In this document: piece by piece, positions 1 through 4,815 of the stretch
Numbering within the stretch: position 1 is the stretch's first letter
Layout: each line of letters starts with the position of its first letter
Assembly (NCBI GenBank): GCA_016212045.1
Contig: JACRHO010000099.1
Location: 1 to 14,559, forward strand
Origin: Candidatus Omnitrophota bacterium
GTDB lineage: Bacteria; Omnitrophota; Gorgyraeia; Gygaellales; Profunditerraquicolaceae
DNA: 14,559 nt
Direction of reading: 5' to 3'
Notes under the pieces: generated by a model
The model's database searches: none
Told to the model about the DNA's origin: nothing
Seen by the model: only the letters and a program-made list of their open reading frames with translations
Translations under genes and position numbers: made by a program

Positions 1-161
1 CTTATATCTTTAAGGGCAGGGGAGCGGTATAAAAGATAAACAAAAAAAGCGGCTAAATATAAAGGGATGATTAAATCTAATTGCAAAAAATAGCTAATCA
101 CAAAAATTGAGACGATGGCAAAAAGAAATTTTATTTTATTTGTTGCGGTTTGTCCGATCAT
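1..161 (-). CDS. N-terminus of an unrecognised membrane protein (partial, runs off left edge)
   Basis: The frame opens at ATG 159-161 and stays open for 53 codons to the window edge. It begins MIGQTATNKIKF and then shows two hydrophobic segments, roughly residues 10-26 and 30-47, separated by a short loop with Q and D, and followed by Arg46. This looks like a membrane hairpin. The start lies inside phoH, giving a 26-nt overlap, and GAGG stands a few bases upstream as a weak ribosome site. In many bacteria phoH is followed by a membrane HD-hydrolase gene (YqfF/PgpH type) or ybeY. The hydrophobicity rules out YbeY, and two closely spaced helices are not the classical start of YqfF, which has one helix before a large extracellular domain. 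The family is therefore left open. That it is a real gene is likely from the coupling and the membrane-protein composition. Confidence 0.55.
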   Translation of the reverse strand, partial: MIGQTATNKIKFLFAIVSIFVISYFLQLDLIIPLYLAAFFVYLLYRSPALKDI

Positions 162-1089
162 AGGCCTCAATAATCTTCTGCACCAGCATATGCCTGACCA
201 CATCAGAGCCGGTTAAATAAACAAATTTTATTCCGGCGATCTCTTTTAATATCTCCTGCGCCTGCAAGAGGCCAATGGGTTTACCCTCAGGCAGGTCGCT
301 CTGGGTCAGGTCTGCGGTAATCACGGCCTTGGAATCAAAGCCCAGGCGCGTCAGGAACATCTTCATCTGCTCGCGGGTAGCGTTTTGAGCCTCATCCAAA
401 ATAATAAAGGCATCGTTTAAAGTCCTGCCCCGCATATAGGCCAGGGGCGCTACCTCAATAATGCCGGTCTCTAAATATTTTTCAATGCGCTCTGCCCCCA
501 TCATATCATAGAGGGCGTCATAAAGAGGCCGAAGGTAAGGAGAAATCTTTTCATACATATCGCCGGGCAAAAACCCTAAAGACTCTCCGGCCTCAATCGC
601 CGGCCGCGTCAGGATGATTCTGCGCGCCTCCTGTTTATTTAAGGCCTCTACTGCGCAGGCCATAGCTAAATAAGTTTTGCCGGTTCCTGCCGGACCAATC
701 CCAAAGACAATATCGTGTTTTTTAATCGCCTCAACATATCCGCGCTGGCCCTGGGTGCGCGGGCCGATGGATTTAGTTTTTGCCGCCTGGCTAAAACTAA
801 AATCCCCAATTTCTTGAGAGCCTGGCTTCTGGTGTTTAAAATTTTTCAACAAATAATATAAATCTGTCCGTCCTAACTCAGTTTGACCGGAACGGATAGC
901 GCCTAACAAATACTCTAAAAGCGATACTGCCTTATTGATGTTAGCGGCAGTGCCGCTTACTTTCAGATGTTCGCCGCGCAGCGTAATCTTAACCTTAAAC
1001 TCTTTCTCTATCGCCTTGATGTTTTCGTCGTGAGGACCAAAGATTGCCTGCGCCTCTTGGGTGCTCTCTAATTTTATGCCTTTATTCAT
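136..1089 (-). CDS. phoH: PhoH family P-loop ATPase (YbeZ type)
   Basis: This 317-aa protein has the usual length and layout of bacterial PhoH/YbeZ. A short KH-like RNA-binding region (about residues 10-65, containing FGPHDENIKAIE) precedes the P-loop domain. Walker A is GPAGTGKT at 132-139 and Walker B is FIILDEAQN at 228-236. The conserved ILTRPAIEAGESLGFLPGD segment spans about 159-177. The family is cytoplasmic, and in several bacteria it works near the ribosome and RNA decay together with the endoribonuclease YbeY. That role is family knowledge and is not shown here. The ATG shares one base with the TAA of the preceding lipoprotein gene (TAATG), so translation is probably coupled, and no good Shine-Dalgarno sequence is visible. 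The 3' end overlaps the next membrane-protein frame by 26 nt. Confidence 0.95.
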   Translation of the reverse strand: MNKGIKLESTQEAQAIFGPHDENIKAIEKEFKVKITLRGEHLKVSGTAANINKAVSLLEYLLGAIRSGQTELGRTDLYYLLKNFKHQKPGSQEIGDFSFSQAAKTKSIGPRTQGQRGYVEAIKKHDIVFGIGPAGTGKTYLAMACAVEALNKQEARRIILTRPAIEAGESLGFLPGDMYEKISPYLRPLYDALYDMMGAERIEKYLETGIIEVAPLAYMRGRTLNDAFIILDEAQNATREQMKMFLTRLGFDSKAVITADLTQSDLPEGKPIGLLQAQEILKEIAGIKFVYLTGSDVVRHMLVQKIIEAYDRTNRNK

Positions 1090-1643
1090 TACTTCAGGTT
1101 TTCGGAAGGTTCTTTCAAGAACTCAACCGGTATATCGAGGACCTGTCCCGGATAAATCTTATTCGGGCCTTTTAATGTGTCTTTATTCGCCTCGTAAATC
1201 TTGGCCCACTTCTTGGTAGTGCCGTAGAATTTTTGGGAGATTTTCTGCAGGGTGTCATTTTTCTGCACTGTATATTTTTCCACATTTGCCGCCCCAGCTA
1301 CTTCCCCAACAGCGCCCGGCGTCATAAATCCCCGGTTTCCCCAAATCTGTGTATCCTCAGTCTTTTCTACTAAACGTGATTGCAGATCAGATGTTTGTAC
1401 TGGTGCGGGCTTGGGCTTTCTTTCAAATTTAATCGGCGAGGATAATTCTACCTCTACAATCTGGGTGGTGCGGGTCAATTTTCTCTCTGGCGACTCTACT
1501 TGGGCCTCTCCCATAAGATAGCCGCGGTTACCTTGGTTTAAATCCTGATCCACCCTATCCCGGGTAACCTGATAAGTCCTGACTACGCAGCCTGACAAAA
1601 TAAAAATTAACCCTACTAAATAAAATAAAAATCCCCTGCTCAT
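1089..1643 (-). CDS. LysM-domain lipoprotein with a duplicated GNRG motif
   Basis: This 184-aa protein carries a type II signal peptide. A hydrophobic stretch at 5-16 ends in the lipobox L16-S-G-C19, so the mature protein should be lipidated at Cys19. One LysM domain lies at about residues 122-174 (YTVQKNDTLQKISQKFYG through IYPGQVLDIPVE), the usual peptidoglycan-binding fold. The middle is low-complexity and rich in charge and proline. A short motif occurs twice: QGNRGYLMG near 37-45 and WGNRGFM near 101-107. The likely role is a cell-envelope lipoprotein that touches peptidoglycan from the membrane, but no enzymatic domain is seen. The start is well supported: a full AAGGAGGT Shine-Dalgarno lies 4-5 nt upstream of ATG 1641-1643, inside the last codons of aspS. 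The gene overlaps aspS by ATGA and phoH by one base. Confidence 0.88.
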   Translation of the reverse strand: MSRGFLFYLVGLIFILSGCVVRTYQVTRDRVDQDLNQGNRGYLMGEAQVESPERKLTRTTQIVEVELSSPIKFERKPKPAPVQTSDLQSRLVEKTEDTQIWGNRGFMTPGAVGEVAGAANVEKYTVQKNDTLQKISQKFYGTTKKWAKIYEANKDTLKGPNKIYPGQVLDIPVEFLKEPSENLK

Positions 1644-3037
1644 CTTGACCTCCTTTTCTTAATCGTTAACCCCAATTCCTTTAACTGTCTCTCATCTACT
1701 TCTGAAGGCGCGCCGGTTAAAGGACAGAAGGCGCTCTGGGTCTTTGGGAAGGTAATCACATCGCGGATACTTTCCTCTCCGGCTAAAATGGCTAATAACC
1801 TATCCAGGCCAAAGGCAATGCCGCCGTGCGGCGGCGCGCCGAAACTAAAGGCCTCTAAAAGAAAACCAAAGCGCTGGCGCGCCTGGTCTTTATCTATGCC
1901 AATAATTTTAAATATCTTCTCCTGTAACTCTTGATGATGAATTCTAATTGAGCCGGAACCTACTTCCATGCCATTTAAAACTAAATCGTAAGAGCGCGCC
2001 CTGATTTTATCCGGCTCTTTTTCTAATTTCTCCAAATCATCAGGATGTGGCGCAGTAAAAGGATGGTGCTCGCTCTCCCAGCGCTTTTCTTCCTCATTAT
2101 ATTTAAATAAAGGGAAATCTACTACCCAGGTAAAAGCAAAATCAGAATTTAATTCTTTTCTTAAATCCGGCTTGTCTGTGCCGTATCTTTTTGCTGCCTC
2201 GGCATAGCTTAAGCGCAGGAAAGGAATCTTTATCTCTAATTTCTTAATCTCTCTAAATATCAATTGCAGCAATTTTTCAGTTAAAGAAAAAATATCTTCT
2301 TCGTTGATAAATGACATCTCTAAATCTAGCTGCGTAAATTCTGGCTGGCGGTCAGCCCTTAGGTCTTCATCGCGAAAACATTTCGCAATCTGGTAATATT
2401 TCTCAATGCCGGCAACCATTAAAATCTGCTTGAATAATTGTGGCGACTGGGGAAGGGCGTAGAATTCACCCGGATTAAGCCTTGAAGGAACCAGGTAGTC
2501 GCGCGCGCCTTCAGGCGTGGATTTGGTCAAGATGGGGGTCTCAGACTCAATAAAACCTTCTTTATCCAAAAAATTGCGGATGATTTTATAAAGGTTGTGC
2601 CGCAAAATAAAATTAGCAAAGACCTTCTTCCTTCTTAAATCCAGGTAACGGTACTTCAGCCGCATCTCTTCGGTAATATTCAGATTTTCCTCAATTTCAA
2701 AAGGCGGGGTAAGGCTGGGATTGAGGATATCTAATTCCTGCACCAGGAGTTCAATCTGGCCGGTGCTTAATTTGGGATTAATGGTGTCTTTGGGTCGGGG
2801 GTTGACTTTCCCCTTTACCTTAACTACAAATTCATTTCTTAACTGCCCTGCCCGTGCATAGATATCAGCCGGGCATTCCTTAGGGATAAAAACCAATTGC
2901 GTCAGGCCATATCTATCGCGAAGGTCAATAAAAATCAACTTGCCGTGGTCGCGCCGGCTCGCCACCCAGCCGCACAATATAACTTCCTTACCAATATCAT
3001 TCTCGTTTAATTCTCCGCAAGTATGAGTTCTTAACAT
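1640..3037 (-). CDS. aspS: Aspartyl-tRNA synthetase, bacterial type without the GAD insertion domain
   Basis: This class II synthetase charges tRNA with aspartate. The N-terminal OB-fold anticodon domain is bacterial in type (HTCGELN, then CGWVASRRDHG at 22-32). Catalytic landmarks are all present: the SPQLFKQ segment at 198-204, motif 2 FRDEDLRADRQPEFTQLDLE at 221-240, the flipping-type MEVGSGSIRIH stretch near 357-367, and motif 3 GIAFGLDRLL at 406-415. The chain is only 465 aa against roughly 590 in the bacterial family. The sequence goes from YGTDKPDLR (285-293) almost directly to FTWVVDFPLF (302-311), where other bacterial enzymes carry the GAD domain of about 120 residues. The reading frame is intact, so this is a clean domain absence. 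His31 matches the position that is His in the nondiscriminating Pseudomonas enzyme and Leu in the E. coli enzyme, so it may also charge tRNA-Asn (inference). No clear Shine-Dalgarno precedes ATG 3035-3037. The stop overlaps the lipoprotein start. Confidence 0.95.
   Translation of the reverse strand: MLRTHTCGELNENDIGKEVILCGWVASRRDHGKLIFIDLRDRYGLTQLVFIPKECPADIYARAGQLRNEFVVKVKGKVNPRPKDTINPKLSTGQIELLVQELDILNPSLTPPFEIEENLNITEEMRLKYRYLDLRRKKVFANFILRHNLYKIIRNFLDKEGFIESETPILTKSTPEGARDYLVPSRLNPGEFYALPQSPQLFKQILMVAGIEKYYQIAKCFRDEDLRADRQPEFTQLDLEMSFINEEDIFSLTEKLLQLIFREIKKLEIKIPFLRLSYAEAAKRYGTDKPDLRKELNSDFAFTWVVDFPLFKYNEEEKRWESEHHPFTAPHPDDLEKLEKEPDKIRARSYDLVLNGMEVGSGSIRIHHQELQEKIFKIIGIDKDQARQRFGFLLEAFSFGAPPHGGIAFGLDRLLAILAGEESIRDVITFPKTQSAFCPLTGAPSEVDERQLKELGLTIKKRRSR
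1646..1657 (-). promoter_or_regulatory. Strong ribosome binding site of the LysM lipoprotein gene, embedded in aspS
   Basis: On the minus strand AAGGAGGTCAAG runs into ATG. It is a near-complete anti-16S match, and it is written by the last codons of aspS (K-R-R-S-R). It fixes the lipoprotein start and is the best Shine-Dalgarno in the window. Most other genes here have weak or no visible sites, so this lipoprotein may be translated more strongly than its operon neighbours. Confidence 0.8.
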
Positions 3038-3045
3038 ATTGTTTT

Positions 3046-3153
3046 AGGTTACATAATGTTACATGAGGTTCCATGATGTTTCATAAGGTTACCGTTTAAT
3101 TTCGCGTAACCTTATGGAACCTTAGGCAACTTTATGGAACCTTATGTAACCTT
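3046..3153. repeat. Palindromic array of 10-bp tandem repeats between hisS and aspS
   Basis: On the plus strand, 3048-3092 holds about 4.5 copies of a 10-bp unit close to GTTNCATRAK (acataatgtt, acatgaggtt, ccatgatgtt and tcataaggtt in succession). From 3106 to 3153 the same unit occurs on the opposite strand in about 4.5 more copies (cttatggaac, cttaggcaac, tttatggaac, cttatgtaac). The two arms are complementary at about four positions in five over nearly 48 bases, around a loop of about 13 bases (3093-3105), so the transcript could form a long imperfect hairpin. The right arm reaches into the end of hisS. No U-tract follows, so a classical intrinsic terminator is not supported. It could be a processing, stability or attenuation structure, or a mobile repeat. 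Confidence 0.8.
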
Positions 3154-4388
3154 TCCGTTAGATAACTTATTAATTCCGTTTGTTTAATTTCCCTCTGCTC
3201 TCCAGAAGTCATATCCTTCAAAGTAACCACATTCTTCTTGAGTTCATTCTCGCCGATAATTAAAACATATCTTACTCCCAAGTCATTTGCCGCACGCAGG
3301 GCGCCTTTGAGAGATTTTCCTTCATAGTCAGTATCCGCAGGGATTCCATTCTGGCGTAATTCAGCTAATAATTTTAAACTCTCTTTTTTTGCCTCTTCCC
3401 CTAATGAAATAATATAAACTAAGTTCTGGCTTCTGGTTTCTGGCTTCTGGTTTCTGACCAACAATAACCTCTCCATCCCAAAGGCAAACCCCATTGCCCC
3501 CACATCTGGTCCGCCTAATTCACGCACTAAATTATCATATCTTCCGCCAGCAGCCAAGGCATCCTGAGCGCCTAAGGCAGGGTGTTTAATTTCAAAGACA
3601 GTGCGGGTATAGTAATCCAGGCCTCTGACTAAATAAGGAATAACTTCATAATTAACGCCCAGCAAATCTAGGCCGGCTTTTACTTTAGCAAAATGTAATT
3701 TGCATTCTGAACATAGATGGGTATCTTGAAGGTTTAATTTCCGGATAATTTCCTGACAGGTCTCTTTTTTGCAATCCAGAACGCGCAGGGTATTTGTCTT
3801 AAATCTATTCTGGCAATCAGGGCAGAGTTTTTTTGTTTTAGCTTTTAATTCCTTTTGCAGAATTTTCGTCAACGTGGCTTTATCCTTGGCGCAGCCTAAA
3901 CTATTGAGCTGAATCTGGTAGTCGGCTATTGAGAGGCCTTCAAGTATTTTATCGGCTAAAGAGATGAGCTCTACATCTAAATCCGCGTCACTTGAGCCAA
4001 TGGCCTCGCAACCTATATGATGGAACTGCCGCAGGCGTCCTTTTTGCGGCCGCTCCAGCCGAAACATCGGCCCCAAATAATAAAATTTTCGGAAAGACAT
4101 CTGTTTATCTAAATTATTTTCAATATAAGCCCGGACAATAGAAGCGGTCCCTTCTGGCCGCAGGGCATATAAATCCTCTTTGTTTCTGATCACAAACATC
4201 TGTTTGCGCACTATCTCTGTGTTCTTGCCTAAGGAGCGGTTGAAGAGTGATTCCTCTTCAATAATCGGAGGCCGAATCTCCTGATAATTATAAAGAGAAA
4301 AAATCCTGCGGGTGAGTTCTTCTATCTTCTGCCAGCTATACGCTTCTTCTGGTAGGATATCTTTTGTGCCGGGGATTTTTTTCCACAT
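3132..4388 (-). CDS. hisS: Histidyl-tRNA synthetase
   Basis: This class II synthetase charges tRNA-His and, at 418 aa, is of normal length. It opens with IPGTKDILPEEA. Motif 2 is YYLGPMFRLERPQKGRLRQF at 103-122. The histidine-specific loop is LVRGLDYYTRTVFEI (253-267), followed by AAGGRYDNLV and motif 3 MGFAFGMERLLL (299-310). The anticodon-binding domain fills about 324-412. The insertion domain has six cysteines (C189, C192, C206, C211, C226, C229), suggesting a metal site as in many relatives. Two oddities stand out. Residues 311-322, the linker before the anticodon domain, are written by five copies of a 7-bp repeat. The last six residues, RLHKVP, are written by the 10-bp palindromic repeat, so the native C-terminus was probably near 412. 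ATG 4386-4388 has no Shine-Dalgarno. It lies 69 nt after the HU-family gene, probably in the same transcript. Confidence 0.96.
   Translation of the reverse strand: MWKKIPGTKDILPEEAYSWQKIEELTRRIFSLYNYQEIRPPIIEEESLFNRSLGKNTEIVRKQMFVIRNKEDLYALRPEGTASIVRAYIENNLDKQMSFRKFYYLGPMFRLERPQKGRLRQFHHIGCEAIGSSDADLDVELISLADKILEGLSIADYQIQLNSLGCAKDKATLTKILQKELKAKTKKLCPDCQNRFKTNTLRVLDCKKETCQEIIRKLNLQDTHLCSECKLHFAKVKAGLDLLGVNYEVIPYLVRGLDYYTRTVFEIKHPALGAQDALAAGGRYDNLVRELGGPDVGAMGFAFGMERLLLVRNQKPETRSQNLVYIISLGEEAKKESLKLLAELRQNGIPADTDYEGKSLKGALRAANDLGVRYVLIIGENELKKNVVTLKDMTSGEQREIKQTELISYLTERLHKVP
3424..3458. repeat. Five tandem copies of a 7-bp unit inside hisS
   Basis: The plus strand reads ttctggc, ttctggt, ttctggc, ttctggt, ttctgac without interruption, which is 35 bases of period 7. 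It encodes HisRS residues of about 311-322 in the linker between the catalytic core and the anticodon-binding domain. Thirty-five bases is not a multiple of three, and the period is out of phase with codons, so copy-number change would shift the frame unless three units (21 bp) were gained or lost. Confidence 0.8.
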
Positions 4389-4457
4389 AATTATAATTTG
4401 CTTGAACTATTTCTTTGTGTTTTTTAAAGATGGTTTTTTAAGGATTGTGGGAATTGT

Positions 4458-4730
4458 TTATCTTATCCTCTGCTTCATCTCTAATCCGGGCTTAAAGACT
4501 ACTACTTTTCTCGGCGGGACGGGAACTACCTGGCCGGTGCGCGGGTTTCTGCCAGTGCGGCTCTTTCTCTGTTTTATTTTAAAAACACCGAAATTACGCA
4601 GTTCAATATTCTCTCCTCTGGCGAGCGCCTCCACAATGCAATCAAAGGTCTTCTGCACCACCTGCTTTACATCTATCTGTTTAAGGTTGGCGTCATCAGA
4701 AACCTTCAAGACAATATCTTTCTTGGTCAT
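4458..4730 (-). CDS. HU/IHF-family DNA-bending protein
   Basis: This 90-aa protein has the standard length of the family. N-terminal helices (MTKKDIVLKVSDDANLKQID, then the helix around VVQKTFDCIVEALARGE) lead to the saddle strand IELRNFGVFKIKQRKSR. The DNA-gripping arm carries GRNPRTGQ at 60-67, with the intercalating proline at 63, and the chain closes with VPPRKVVVFKPG. It binds and bends DNA as a dimer in the nucleoid. The sequence does not clearly separate HU from IHF: the R-N-P-x-T-G arm occurs in both. The start is supported by a purine-rich GAGGGGGTGAGAG stretch just upstream of ATG 4728-4730, and by a promoter about 30 bp upstream. It is probably the first gene of the transcript that continues into hisS and aspS. 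Confidence 0.93.
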   Translation of the reverse strand: MTKKDIVLKVSDDANLKQIDVKQVVQKTFDCIVEALARGENIELRNFGVFKIKQRKSRTGRNPRTGQVVPVPPRKVVVFKPGLEMKQRIR

Positions 4731-4757
4731 ACTCTCACCCCCTCATCTGACCTAACT

Positions 4758-4786
4758 ACAATACCACCAAAAAGTTACGCTGTCAA
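4758..4786 (-). promoter_or_regulatory. Sigma70-type promoter of the HU-family gene (operon head)
   Basis: On the minus strand an exact -35 TTGACA (plus 4781-4786) and a -10 TATTGT (plus 4758-4763, five of six consensus bases) are separated by exactly 17 bp. Transcription would start near 4751, leaving a leader of about 20 nt that contains the Shine-Dalgarno-like GGGGGTGA. The site lies in the gap between the end of tpsA and the HU-family gene, where a new transcription unit would be expected to begin. Confidence 0.7.
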
Positions 4787-4815
4787 GTGAAATTGGGCAG
4801 TATGATTATTTTATC

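Noticed and set aside
3046..3153. Repeat array as a CRISPR or an intrinsic terminator
   Set aside because: Units are contiguous 10-mers without spacers, so not CRISPR; the hairpin has no following U-tract and lies upstream of a cotranscribed gene, so not a standard terminator.
4390..4395. Perfect TATAAT on the minus strand one base before the hisS ATG
   Set aside because: A start site would fall about 7 nt downstream, inside codon 2 or 3 of hisS, and no convincing -35 is present. Most likely AT-rich coincidence.
4312..4755. Plus-strand 147-codon open frame across the HU-family gene and the start of hisS
   Set aside because: It is antisense to a clear HU-family gene and to hisS, has no ribosome site and no recognisable motif; it is a shadow of the coding frames.
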